18,198 bases of DNA from CAIVAT01 sp037128705 (GTDB lineage: Bacteria; Bacteroidota; Bacteroidia; Bacteroidales; FEN-979), in contig JBAXVX010000046.1 in NCBI GenBank assembly GCA_037128705.1, forward strand, positions 1 through 18,198, read 5' to 3'. The notes below the pieces were generated by a model. It did no database searches and was not told the DNA's origin. It saw only the letters and a program-made list of their open reading frames with translations. Positions 1 to 8,066 of the stretch are shown in pieces. Both the position numbers and the translations under genes were made by a program. Position 1 is the first letter of the stretch; every line of letters starts with the position of its first letter.

Positions 1-2
1 GA

Positions 3-122
3 AACTCGCATACCAAAGGCGATATAACTTGGAAAGGATTTATAGGAGAAAGATATATTAAATTAGTTTGGACTGGAACAAGGTGTTCATATGCCCGAAA
101 GACATTGATTAACAGGCTATAG
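3..122 (+). CDS. possible 3' end of an upstream gene, unrecognised
   Basis: This frame is open from the window edge for 39 codons and closes at TAG (120-122). The peptide is basic and contains the stretches DITWKGF and TRCSYARKTL. I do not recognise a family, and an open frame this short can occur by chance. It is listed because it would explain the otherwise empty start of the window and lies on the same strand as the next gene, 86 bases downstream. It could equally be non-coding. Confidence 0.2.
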   Translation, partial: NSHTKGDITWKGFIGERYIKLVWTGTRCSYARKTLINRL

Positions 123-171
123 AAAAATATTTTTTACGGAACCCATCCTGACGGCCGGGACATTTTTTCAT

Positions 172-181
172 TATATTCGCA
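172..181 (+). promoter_or_regulatory. candidate Bacteroidota -7 promoter element (TATATTCGCA)
   Basis: The sequence matches the Bacteroidota -7 consensus TAnnTTTG with C for the third T. It ends 27 bases before the ATG at 209. The same core, ATATTCGCA, occurs upstream of the genes at 2158 and 6477. No convincing TTTG -33 element is visible at the usual spacing, so this rests on the -7 match and the recurrence. Confidence 0.4.
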
Positions 182-208
182 TTTGGTTTAAGAAATGAAT
201 GAGCTGTT

Positions 209-1984
209 ATGCGTATCCTGCTTTCCGTTTTTTTCTTCGTTTATATTTTCCCGGCATCAGCAGCAGTTTCGAATTATTCTTTTCTGAAAAAAGCGGAATC
301 CCATTATAATTCGTTGCTTGCAGCCTTACCAGGGTACGGCGAAGGGAAGAAAATGATTGATTCGGCCCTGAGCACCAGGGATTCAGCCGGTTTTCAAAAG
401 GCATATCAATTATCTTTCCGGATCGGTCTTTTCCTGCTTGAACAGGGTGAACATGCCAAGGCATTGGATATTTTTAATGATATGCGGCAGTTTCTCGAAA
501 CGAAAACAACAAAAACCAATGAGGATGAAGATAAGATCGGCTCGCTATATCTGGTGATCGGAGCCATCTACGAAGAAACCGGGTTATGGAACAGCGCCCT
601 GTCCATGTATATGAATTCACTCCAGATTAGCAATAAAACGGACAATCAGGCGGGTAAGGCCAGGGTATATAACAATATCGGAGTATTGTATTTTAAAAGG
701 AATGAGCATGTCAAGGCCGAAGACCTGTTCAATAAAGCCATCACAATCAACAAATCCCTTAACAACCGTCGCGAGCTTTTCAATAATTACAATAACCTTG
801 TCGGGATTTACAAGGCGCGGCACAATACTGCAAAGGCTCTTGAATATGAGTTGATCGCCTTAAACCAGCTCGATATAAACAAGAATTTCTACGATCTTTC
901 AATCGTTTATTCCAATATTGGCAATTTGTACCAGGATATGGGAAATCCGACGGTTGCGTTGTCATATTTCCAGCAGGCTGCGGGTATACAGAAAAGCAAA
1001 TCCTTCCCTGTAGGCCTGATCCGGACGCAGTTGTCCATTTCATCCGTTTACGAAAATCTTCATATGCTAGATTCAGCAACATTTTACATGGATGAATCCT
1101 TGAAACTTGCTGAAATCCTGAATAATCCTTCTCAAAAACTGGTTGTCTACAAAGAAGCTGCAAAGTATTTTAAAAACACAGGAAATTACAAGACTGCTTA
1201 TAATCTTTATTCTAAGTATGTGATTCTGAACGACTCGCTCGAGAAGTTGAACAGCCTTACAAAAATCGAACAGATTCAGGCAGTCTATGAGGTGCTCAAT
1301 AAGGAGAAAGACAATAAGATCCTGCAGCAGAAAGTCAACCTACAGCAACTGGCAATACAACGCCAGCGGATTGTTCTTATCGGGGCCGTAGTAATTGTTC
1401 TCTTTTTCATTTATTTCGTTTTTAACCTGATCAGGTATAACAGGAGGGAACGGAAAAAAAACCATAAAATCCTGGAACAGGCCGAGCTGTTACACAAGCA
1501 GGAAAAGGAATTCCATATAAATAAAGAGAACTCCCTTGAACTAGAACTGGATTATAAAAACCGCCAGTTAACATCCTATGCCTTGCACCTGGCCAGGAAC
1601 AGTGAATTTGTTCAGAGAACAACTGACGATTTGAAACAGATCCTCCTGGGGACCAATCCAAGGGACAAGGAAAGATCAGACAGGATCAAAGCCATGATCT
1701 CTGATCTTCATCAATACTCTTCAGGACATGACTGGCAGGAATTCCGGTTATATTTTGAGGAGGTCCACCAGTCATTTGAAAAGAATCTCAGTTCGGCTTT
1801 CCCCGATTTATCTCCCAATGACAAAAAAATCTGTGCCTTGCTGAAACTAGGCCTTTCGACCAAAGAGATCGCCTCCATCACCTTCAGGGAATTACGCAGT
1901 GTTGAATCGGCCAGGAACCGGCTCAGGAAGAAATTAGGCCTTGCCGCCGAGGTTAATATTCACACCTTTCTATCGCAATATTAG
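209..1984 (+). CDS. membrane-anchored TPR regulator with C-terminal LuxR-like HTH
   Basis: The 591-residue protein starts with a signal-peptide-like segment (LLSVFFFVYIFPASAA). Tetratricopeptide repeats follow at about residues 40-340; examples are the segments ending NNIGVLYFKRNEHVKAEDLF and YSNIGNLYQDMGNPTVALSY. A polar, coiled-coil-prone stretch runs from about 345 to 385, a single transmembrane helix lies at about 388-408, and a second charged helical linker follows. A LuxR/NarL-like helix-turn-helix occupies about 534-591 (LSPNDKKICALLKLGLSTKE, then SVESARNRLRKKLGL). Proteins with this layout are common in Bacteroidota; the expected topology is periplasmic TPRs and a cytoplasmic DNA-binding tail. 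The ligand and target genes are unknown. The upstream ATGs at 195 and 199 are out of frame, so 209 is the best start. The next gene on the same strand encodes a T9SS cargo and is a possible target, though this is only inferred from proximity. Confidence 0.85.
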   Translation: MRILLSVFFFVYIFPASAAVSNYSFLKKAESHYNSLLAALPGYGEGKKMIDSALSTRDSAGFQKAYQLSFRIGLFLLEQGEHAKALDIFNDMRQFLETKTTKTNEDEDKIGSLYLVIGAIYEETGLWNSALSMYMNSLQISNKTDNQAGKARVYNNIGVLYFKRNEHVKAEDLFNKAITINKSLNNRRELFNNYNNLVGIYKARHNTAKALEYELIALNQLDINKNFYDLSIVYSNIGNLYQDMGNPTVALSYFQQAAGIQKSKSFPVGLIRTQLSISSVYENLHMLDSATFYMDESLKLAEILNNPSQKLVVYKEAAKYFKNTGNYKTAYNLYSKYVILNDSLEKLNSLTKIEQIQAVYEVLNKEKDNKILQQKVNLQQLAIQRQRIVLIGAVVIVLFFIYFVFNLIRYNRRERKKNHKILEQAELLHKQEKEFHINKENSLELELDYKNRQLTSYALHLARNSEFVQRTTDDLKQILLGTNPRDKERSDRIKAMISDLHQYSSGHDWQEFRLYFEEVHQSFEKNLSSAFPDLSPNDKKICALLKLGLSTKEIASITFRELRSVESARNRLRKKLGLAAEVNIHTFLSQY

Positions 1985-2012
1985 TTGTTGTATTTCTATA
2001 AGTTACATATTA

Positions 2013-2056
2013 TTGCCGTAGTATTTTATCTCTCCACTTTTACTTTGCCGTAGTAT
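2013..2056 (+). repeat. direct repeat TTGCCGTAGTAT x2, possible operator
   Basis: Two identical 12-base copies lie at 2013-2024 and 2045-2056. Their starts are 32 bases apart, close to three helical turns. They fall in the 173-base spacer between the regulator gene and the T9SS cargo gene, upstream of a promoter-like AATATTCGCA at 2107-2116. An exact 12-base repeat at helical phasing is what a pair of binding sites for a dimeric regulator could look like. The function is inferred. Confidence 0.4.
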
Positions 2057-2106
2057 AGATATGGTATAATATTATGTAAGAAATAGGGCGAAAATTACTT
2101 TTGTTT

Positions 2107-2116
2107 AATATTCGCA
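2107..2116 (+). promoter_or_regulatory. candidate -7 promoter element (AATATTCGCA)
   Basis: It shares the nine bases ATATTCGCA with the elements upstream of 209 and 6477 and resembles TAnnTTTG with two mismatches. It ends 41 bases before the ATG at 2158. A TTTTG at 2099-2103 is too close to serve as its -33 element. Confidence 0.35.
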
Positions 2117-2157
2117 TCTGAGGCAACCGAATAATTTTACAATTAACAACAAATGAA

Positions 2158-5100
2158 ATGGAAACTAACCAAAAGAACCAAATGAGAAAAAATTACAATT
2201 CTGTTTATTTAGCTTTGGCTTTATTTCTGTCGTTGGTAATATCAACAGGACTTCACGCACAGTGGAACCCGAACACTTCTGTCAACCTCATGATATCCAG
2301 TTTGACAATTGACGACATGCAGTCAGTTCCGACGACCGATGGAAAAACCTGGATCGCCTACTTCAGCAACACGACTGGCAATTACAACATGATGGTCCAA
2401 CTGCTGGATGCCAACGGGAATAAACTCCTGGAACCTGACGGTGTATTGGTCAGCAACAAGACATCCGGCAGTGCAATCTATGTCTTCAATGTTTGTATCG
2501 ATGCTTCCAATAACGTGATTATTGCCTGCCAGGATCAGAGAAGTGGTTCCAACCAGGCGGTAGTGTATAAAATATCCCAGAACGGGACCCATTTATGGAA
2601 TCCCAACGGGGTTATCCTGGGAACAGGCTTATCACCCTATCCCGCGGTATTAAGTACAGGTGAGACCGTCGTGGCCTGGAATGACGGAACAAGCAGCACC
2701 CTGAAGATCCAGAAGATCTCAATCGGTGGAGCCATTGTGTGGCCAACACCGGTTACTGTCATGGTCGGGACTACAAAAACGACCAGGGGCCAGCTTATTG
2801 CCAACAGTAATGGAAAGTTTACCAACGTTTTCCAGAGAAAGGGAACAGGTGTTTCTTCAACCTTGTGGGCACAGGCATACGACAGCACGGGCCTTGCACT
2901 TTATTTACCGGTGCAGCTTTCAACCCTGACTTCAAGCGCTTCAAGGTACTATTCTATCCTTGCAGACGGCGACACAACCTATTTTGGTTATTTTGTCTCC
3001 CAGGGATCGAGATTTAACTCCTTTTTGCAAAGGATCAATCCTACAGGGACCACACCCTGGGGTATGAACGGATCGAACTTCAGCACTTCAATAACATCTG
3101 CCGATCCTTACCAAATGGTTACGGATATAAACATGACCCCGGGGACCAACTATATCTGGTCGGTTTCGAATTTCTGTAACTCCCTTCAAAACCAGTATGG
3201 AATTTATGTCCAGAAGTACCTGAAAACAACAGGGGGACGGCAGTTTACTGACCAGGCCAAAGTACTTTATCCGATCAGTGCGAGTTTTGACCAGCATGTC
3301 AGCCGCATTACCTTGTTAACAGATGGCCCGATGTTTATGGAATATGATGCCTCATACAAGATCTATGCAATACGTCTGGATGCCAGCGGAAATTTTGTCT
3401 GGAACGGCAACAGGGTGGAAATCAGTTCATCCACTGCAGCGATGGGTGTTCCCAAAATGCGTTATGGATTCACTCCCATCGGCCCGACCCGTTGTGCCGG
3501 TGTATGGACTGAAAACAGGGCCTCCGGAGGATACAAGGGATATGCCCAGGGAATATCAATCGGGGGTCTCACCGGAATAAAAGTGTACACGCTGGGAAAT
3601 GTTCCTGCAACAATCGTTGCACCCATGGGAACATTGCAGATGGTCGATACGATAACCCCACTCACAGCTAATCAAAATGTAACCTGGAGCATCGTTCCGG
3701 GCACAGGAATCGCATTGATGAGCACAGGCGGACTGGTTACAGCAATTACAAACGGCACGGTATGGGCAAAAGCAGTCTCCGTTCTGGATAATACAGTCAA
3801 GGATTCATTAATGATCACCATGACAAACCAGAACATTACCGCTCCTTCCGTAATTACCTTGGCGGCAACATCAGTCGCAGGGACAACGGCCGTGCTGAAT
3901 GGTTCCGTTAATGCAAATAATGCCAGCACGGTCGTCACTTTTAGTTATGGCCTTACCACTGCATACGGGACCACGTTAACCGCCACACCTTCTCCTGTAC
4001 TTGGGAATTCACCGACCCCTGTTCTTGTTAACATTGTCGGCCTGATCCCCGGGACAACCTATCATTTCAGGGTCAGCGGAGCAAACATTGCAGGGACAAC
4101 CAACGGCAATGACCTTACTTTCACCACCCCGCTTATACCGCCCACTGTTATTACCAACGCCGCCACAGATGTATTAAATACTTCAGCCCAGCTTCACGGG
4201 ACCATTGTCGCAAACAATGCACAAACGGCGGTTTCATTCGACTGGGGCATCACAGCAGCTTACGGAAATAATGTTCCAGCGACACCTGTAAGTGTTTCGG
4301 GTATGACATCAACTCCTGTACTGGCTGACATTGGCAGTTTAATATGGGGAACCACCTATCATTATCGTTGTGTGGGGATTAACAGTGCAGGGACTGCCAA
4401 TGGCGCTGACATGACCTTTACAACCGGTTGTCCTTCCATTCCGGCTCCCGGGGCTATTTCAGGGCCTTCCAGTGTTTGCAGGTCATCAGCAAATGTAGTC
4501 TATAGTGTCCCTGACATTCCGAATACTACCTATTATAACTGGACATTACCTGCAGGTGTTTCGATTGTTGCAGGATTGGGAACATCATCCATAACGGTGG
4601 ACTTTACATCAAGTTCGGTTTCTGGAAATATTACAGTCAACGGAACAAATAACTGCACCGCAGGATCGGCAACAAGCATTGCTGTAACTGTCAATCCATT
4701 GCCAGATCCTGTTATAACAGGAACTTCAGTTCTTTGCGCCAACTCCGGTTATTATACCTATACAACCCAGGCTGGTATGAGCGGATATACATGGACTGTA
4801 TCTTCAGGAGGTTACATTTACAGCGGTTCCGGAACATCAGCCATCACCGTGGTGTGGAACTCTGCAGGCGCTCAGACTGTAGGCGTGAACTATGCCAATG
4901 CCTTCGGCTGCCAGGCCCTGAACCCGGTTTTATTTAACGTCACGGTGAATGATGTTCCTGCTGCTGCTGGTTCCATCACCGGGACCAATGCACTTTGTTC
5001 AGGAACCCAGGGCGTTCCTTACACCATGGCCACCATCACCGGTGCCCCGACCTATGTTTGGATCCTGCCCACCGGCGCTGCCATTGCCACCGGTGAAGGG

Positions 5101-5703
5101 ACCAATTCCATTTCGGTGAACTATGGTGCCAATGCAACTTCAGGAACCATAACTGCATACGGGAATAACCTCTGCGGAAACGGGGCAAGTTCGAACCTCA
5201 GCGTAACCGTAAATCCCATTCCTCCCTCGCCTGTCATCACAGCCAGCGGGTATGTTCTGACTTCCAATGCTGCCGCCGGAAACCAATGGTATCATGACGG
5301 AACTGCCGTGGCCGGGGCCACAGACCAGACCTATACCGTTCCTGCTTCAGCTTCGGGCTGGTACTGGACCATAGTCACCCTGAATGCCTGTTCGTCCGAC
5401 ACCTCAAACCACAAATACATCATGGGTGTTGGAATCGGCGAACATAATCCAGGGGTGGTAACCATCCATCCTGTACCCAGCGACGGGCATTTCAGCATTA
5501 CCATAAACAGTGAAAAGGAAATATCCTACAAGCTTGATATCTATAACAGCTTAGGTGTAAAAGTGTATGGAGAACGCACAATTACCGTCACCGGAACCAT
5601 GGTAACCCCGGTTGACCTGAGTTCAGTCCCCGGCGGGCTTTACACCCTCATCCTGCGTAATGGTGACAACCAGATTACACGCAAGATTCTTATAAACAAA
5701 TAA
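2158..5703 (+). CDS. large modular T9SS-secreted cell-surface or extracellular protein
   Basis: This 1181-residue protein has a Sec signal peptide (hydrophobic core LALALFLSLVIS, probable cleavage after HAQ) and a C-terminal type A T9SS sorting domain at about residues 1090-1181. Sorting-domain features are IHPVPSDGHFSI, the central LDIYNSLGVKVY, DLSSVPGGLYTL and a KILINK end. Between these lie, in order: an about 430-residue N-terminal region with recurring blade-like motifs such as GTHLWNPNGV and GNFVWNGNRV, probably a beta-propeller; a BIG2-like Ig domain at about 475-560; two fibronectin-III-like repeats at about 562-757; three PKD-like domains at about 758-1023, each opening with a G-x-x-x-x-C pattern (GPSSVC, GTSVLC, GTNALC); and a further Ig-like module. 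No catalytic motif is visible, so an adhesive or structural role is likely but not shown. The start at 2158 follows an overlapping out-of-frame ATG at 2153; the in-frame ATG at 2182 sits directly before the signal peptide and is a good alternative. Confidence 0.85.
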   Translation: METNQKNQMRKNYNSVYLALALFLSLVISTGLHAQWNPNTSVNLMISSLTIDDMQSVPTTDGKTWIAYFSNTTGNYNMMVQLLDANGNKLLEPDGVLVSNKTSGSAIYVFNVCIDASNNVIIACQDQRSGSNQAVVYKISQNGTHLWNPNGVILGTGLSPYPAVLSTGETVVAWNDGTSSTLKIQKISIGGAIVWPTPVTVMVGTTKTTRGQLIANSNGKFTNVFQRKGTGVSSTLWAQAYDSTGLALYLPVQLSTLTSSASRYYSILADGDTTYFGYFVSQGSRFNSFLQRINPTGTTPWGMNGSNFSTSITSADPYQMVTDINMTPGTNYIWSVSNFCNSLQNQYGIYVQKYLKTTGGRQFTDQAKVLYPISASFDQHVSRITLLTDGPMFMEYDASYKIYAIRLDASGNFVWNGNRVEISSSTAAMGVPKMRYGFTPIGPTRCAGVWTENRASGGYKGYAQGISIGGLTGIKVYTLGNVPATIVAPMGTLQMVDTITPLTANQNVTWSIVPGTGIALMSTGGLVTAITNGTVWAKAVSVLDNTVKDSLMITMTNQNITAPSVITLAATSVAGTTAVLNGSVNANNASTVVTFSYGLTTAYGTTLTATPSPVLGNSPTPVLVNIVGLIPGTTYHFRVSGANIAGTTNGNDLTFTTPLIPPTVITNAATDVLNTSAQLHGTIVANNAQTAVSFDWGITAAYGNNVPATPVSVSGMTSTPVLADIGSLIWGTTYHYRCVGINSAGTANGADMTFTTGCPSIPAPGAISGPSSVCRSSANVVYSVPDIPNTTYYNWTLPAGVSIVAGLGTSSITVDFTSSSVSGNITVNGTNNCTAGSATSIAVTVNPLPDPVITGTSVLCANSGYYTYTTQAGMSGYTWTVSSGGYIYSGSGTSAITVVWNSAGAQTVGVNYANAFGCQALNPVLFNVTVNDVPAAAGSITGTNALCSGTQGVPYTMATITGAPTYVWILPTGAAIATGEGTNSISVNYGANATSGTITAYGNNLCGNGASSNLSVTVNPIPPSPVITASGYVLTSNAAAGNQWYHDGTAVAGATDQTYTVPASASGWYWTIVTLNACSSDTSNHKYIMGVGIGEHNPGVVTIHPVPSDGHFSITINSEKEISYKLDIYNSLGVKVYGERTITVTGTMVTPVDLSSVPGGLYTLILRNGDNQITRKILINK

Positions 5704-5721
5704 GATTCATTTTGCTGATTT

Positions 5722-5751
5722 AAAAAAGCCGTTCGTAAGGACGGCTTTTTT
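5722..5751 (+). terminator. Rho-independent, probably bidirectional terminator
   Basis: A6GCCGT pairs perfectly with ACGGCT6 over 11 base pairs. A U-G and a C-G pair can extend the stem and leave a GTAA loop of the GNRA type. The run of six T on the 3' side, mirrored by six A on the 5' side, lets it work in both directions. It lies between the convergent T9SS gene (ends 5703) and RidA-like gene (ends 5791). Confidence 0.9.
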
Positions 5752-5790
5752 GTTGAAGGTGACCCGATCAATATTCATGTTAAAAGTATT

Positions 5791-6294
5791 TTATCTGGAT
5801 CTGACAGCTATTGTCTCGATCTCGATCAGGGCTTCAAGCGGAAGTTTAACCACGGCAAAGGTGGCACGGGCCGGGGGGTCAGTTGGATAATACTTCCCAT
5901 AAACATCATTCATGGCTTTGAAGTTGTCCAAATCGCTCATCAGGCACGTCGACTTTACAACATCACTGTATTCGTACCCTGCAGCTTTCAGGATGGCTCC
6001 TATGTTCTTCATGACCTGTCCGGTCTGCTCCGTTATGCCGCCCCCGACTATTTTATCCGTAACCGGATCAACAGGCACCTGCCCGGATATAAAAAGCATT
6101 CCGTTGATCTCAACAGCCTGGCTGTATGGCCCGATGGCCTTCGGGGCAAATGCAGTATTTATAATTCGCTTAGTAATGCCATTCGATCGTTCTGACAGAG
6201 CCCCCAACCTTTTCGTGCAACTGTATGGAAGAGTTAAGGCAAGCCCCATTAACACCAGTAATGAGTATCTCAGGATCATGTTTTGCTTTTTCAT
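5791..6294 (-). CDS. exported RidA-family protein (enamine/imine deaminase fold), probable lipoprotein
   Basis: Residues about 42-167 form a complete RidA/YjgF/UK114 domain: GPYSQAVEINGMLFISGQVP at 55-74, then PARATFAVVKLPLEALIEIE with Arg143 and Glu158. These align with the Arg and Glu that in cytoplasmic RidA bind and act on 2-aminoacrylate-type imines. The usual conserved Cys after that Arg is replaced by Phe146. A roughly 40-residue N-terminal extension precedes the domain: basic MKKQ, a hydrophobic core (LLVLMGLALTL) and a PYSC motif at Cys26, a relaxed lipobox. The residues after Cys are not acidic, which suggests periplasmic rather than surface placement (inference). The next internal Met is residue 66, inside the domain, so the extension is needed. 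Most family members are about 125-130 residues, cytoplasmic and without a signal. It is a single minus-strand gene, divergent from the phosphate cotransporter, and its substrate is unknown. Confidence 0.88.
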   Translation of the reverse strand: MKKQNMILRYSLLVLMGLALTLPYSCTKRLGALSERSNGITKRIINTAFAPKAIGPYSQAVEINGMLFISGQVPVDPVTDKIVGGGITEQTGQVMKNIGAILKAAGYEYSDVVKSTCLMSDLDNFKAMNDVYGKYYPTDPPARATFAVVKLPLEALIEIETIAVRSR

Positions 6295-6443
6295 GGTGAT
6301 TCATATTTTACCTCATTGATTTAGAAATTTTCCGCTGCTACTGCTTATCTTTAATCGTTCATTTTGCGCATCAGATCAATTCCCCAAAATAATTATGAAG
6401 AAAACTGCTACATTTGACCTGTAAGAGAAATTGGATTTTCTGC

Positions 6444-6453
6444 AATATTCGCA
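6444..6453 (+). promoter_or_regulatory. candidate -7 promoter element (AATATTCGCA)
   Basis: It is identical over ten bases to the element at 2107 and ends 23 bases before the cotransporter ATG at 6477. It lies in the 182-base region divergent from the RidA-like gene. A TTTG at 6413-6416 is 27 bases upstream, somewhat longer than the usual -33/-7 spacing. Confidence 0.4.
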
Positions 6454-6476
6454 ATAAAATATACTTCTGAATAATT

Positions 6477-8066
6477 ATGGTTGAAATAATCGGGAAAATC
6501 CTTTTGGGTCTGGGATTAATGTTCACAGGGGTACAGTTACTCTCTTCAGGACTTAAACAGTTGAGCAGCAGACGGTTTCGTAAAGTTGCCACCCGATTTG
6601 TATCTTCCCGTGTAAAGGCTCTGCTATTTGGCATTGGATCGGGGGTGATCATGCAAAGCACCTCTGCTGCCCTGATGATCCTGGCCAGCCTGATCACTGC
6701 CGGGCTCATCAATGTTTCCCAGGCAATTGCCATCCTTACCGGATTCAGTGTCGGGAATACCATACTGCTTTTCTTTGTTACCCTGCATATTGAAGCAGCT
6801 GTGACCTTTATTGTCGGAGTGTGCGGAATAGCGCTTTATTTTTCAAAAACTGATAAATACCGAAATGCGTTCCTGATCGGGATGGGGTTGGGGCTGATTT
6901 TTTTCGGGATTGAAATAATGACTGCCGGCGTAAAACCATTGAGGCAGGAAGCATGGTTTACCGGGGCCATGACCTTTAGTATCAGTTATCCATTTCTTTC
7001 GATCTTAGCCGGAATGCTGCTGGGGTTCATCGCCCAGTCATCAACTGCAGTAGCACTCGTGGCCATAGGATTGGCAAAGGCAAATATTCTGACAGGCCCG
7101 CAAACCTTTCTGTTCATGTATGGTGCAGCCATCGGATCCACCCTGTTTAAGGCGATGCTGGGGCATGGGTTCCGTGGTACATCACAGCAACTTGTCCGGT
7201 TTGTTAACATGTTCAATATTTTCGGGGCGACCGTTTTTATCCTTCTTTACTATATTGAGGTTTATTTTCATGTTCCATTGGTGATGGCTCTGCTGCAGTA
7301 CATCACACCCAGTTTGGAAAATCAGGCCTCCATCGTATTCCTTCTTTTCAATCTGACATCGGCAACTTTTTTCACTGCCATCAACAAACCATTGACCGGC
7401 TGGCTGGCAAGGAGATCACCTCCATCAGAGGAAGAAGGCCTTGCGCAACCAAAATACCTCCTGGATTTCCAGCCTGAAGATCCTGAGTCGGGGCTGGAAT
7501 TGATCCATTTGGAGCAAACCCGTGAGTTTGAACAGATTGCCGGGTTATTTGCAAGTGCCAGAGAAAACTATGAAGGGGCAGACCTTGCATCCCGTTACGA
7601 GGCCTATAACACGCTTTCACGGTCAGTAACAGATGCAAGCGAGATGGTTGCCGCAATGCCAATGCACCACCTGACGGCCAAAGATCATGCATATTATCAG
7701 ACCCGGCAGGCCATCCTTGGTCAAATTGCTGAAAGTGTTACCGAGGGAGTAACCACCATTGTAAATGCCAGGAGCAATAAGGTTCTTGAAAGACTGTCCA
7801 TTTCCTGCATGGAATCCATCGACCTCCTCATTCAACTCGCCCTGGAAGCCCAGAAATCAAACACGGCCGAGGATATAACCCTGTTCAAAAAACTCAGTTC
7901 CGGGAACAGCCCTTCGATGGAACGGGTCCGGAATGAGTACATTAACAGTGACGTCCTGGTAACGGCAAAGGACAAGGGGAGCATGTTGGATCTGACCATC
8001 ATCACCGAAAAAATAATCTGGCTCCTTAATCGCCTGATAAGTCTCGTACCTCCTGAAATCAAATGA
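6477..8066 (+). CDS. Na+/phosphate cotransporter family protein with PhoU-like C-terminus
   Basis: This 529-residue inner-membrane protein has the two inverted Na/Pi-cotransporter repeats of the NptA/YjbB type. Repeat one carries QSTSA at 60-64 (preceded by GSGVIM) and repeat two carries QSSTA at 187-191 (preceded by GFIA). These are the paired QSS motifs that bind substrate and sodium in this family. About eight hydrophobic segments fill residues 1-310. The tail, about 345-525, is soluble and helical, with heptad-like Leu/Ile spacing as in PhoU-like domains often fused to these carriers. The likely role is sodium-driven uptake of inorganic phosphate, though some family members are proposed to export it. 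The stop codon overlaps the start of the following phosphoesterase gene by four bases (ATGA), so the two are almost certainly co-transcribed and translationally coupled. Two further phosphatase genes lie downstream. Confidence 0.9.
   Translation: MVEIIGKILLGLGLMFTGVQLLSSGLKQLSSRRFRKVATRFVSSRVKALLFGIGSGVIMQSTSAALMILASLITAGLINVSQAIAILTGFSVGNTILLFFVTLHIEAAVTFIVGVCGIALYFSKTDKYRNAFLIGMGLGLIFFGIEIMTAGVKPLRQEAWFTGAMTFSISYPFLSILAGMLLGFIAQSSTAVALVAIGLAKANILTGPQTFLFMYGAAIGSTLFKAMLGHGFRGTSQQLVRFVNMFNIFGATVFILLYYIEVYFHVPLVMALLQYITPSLENQASIVFLLFNLTSATFFTAINKPLTGWLARRSPPSEEEGLAQPKYLLDFQPEDPESGLELIHLEQTREFEQIAGLFASARENYEGADLASRYEAYNTLSRSVTDASEMVAAMPMHHLTAKDHAYYQTRQAILGQIAESVTEGVTTIVNARSNKVLERLSISCMESIDLLIQLALEAQKSNTAEDITLFKKLSSGNSPSMERVRNEYINSDVLVTAKDKGSMLDLTIITEKIIWLLNRLISLVPPEIK

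Noticed and set aside
5912..6319. A 135-codon plus-strand open frame over the RidA-like gene
   Set aside because: The minus-strand frame carries a complete RidA domain with its catalytic residues, so the plus-strand frame is a by-product.
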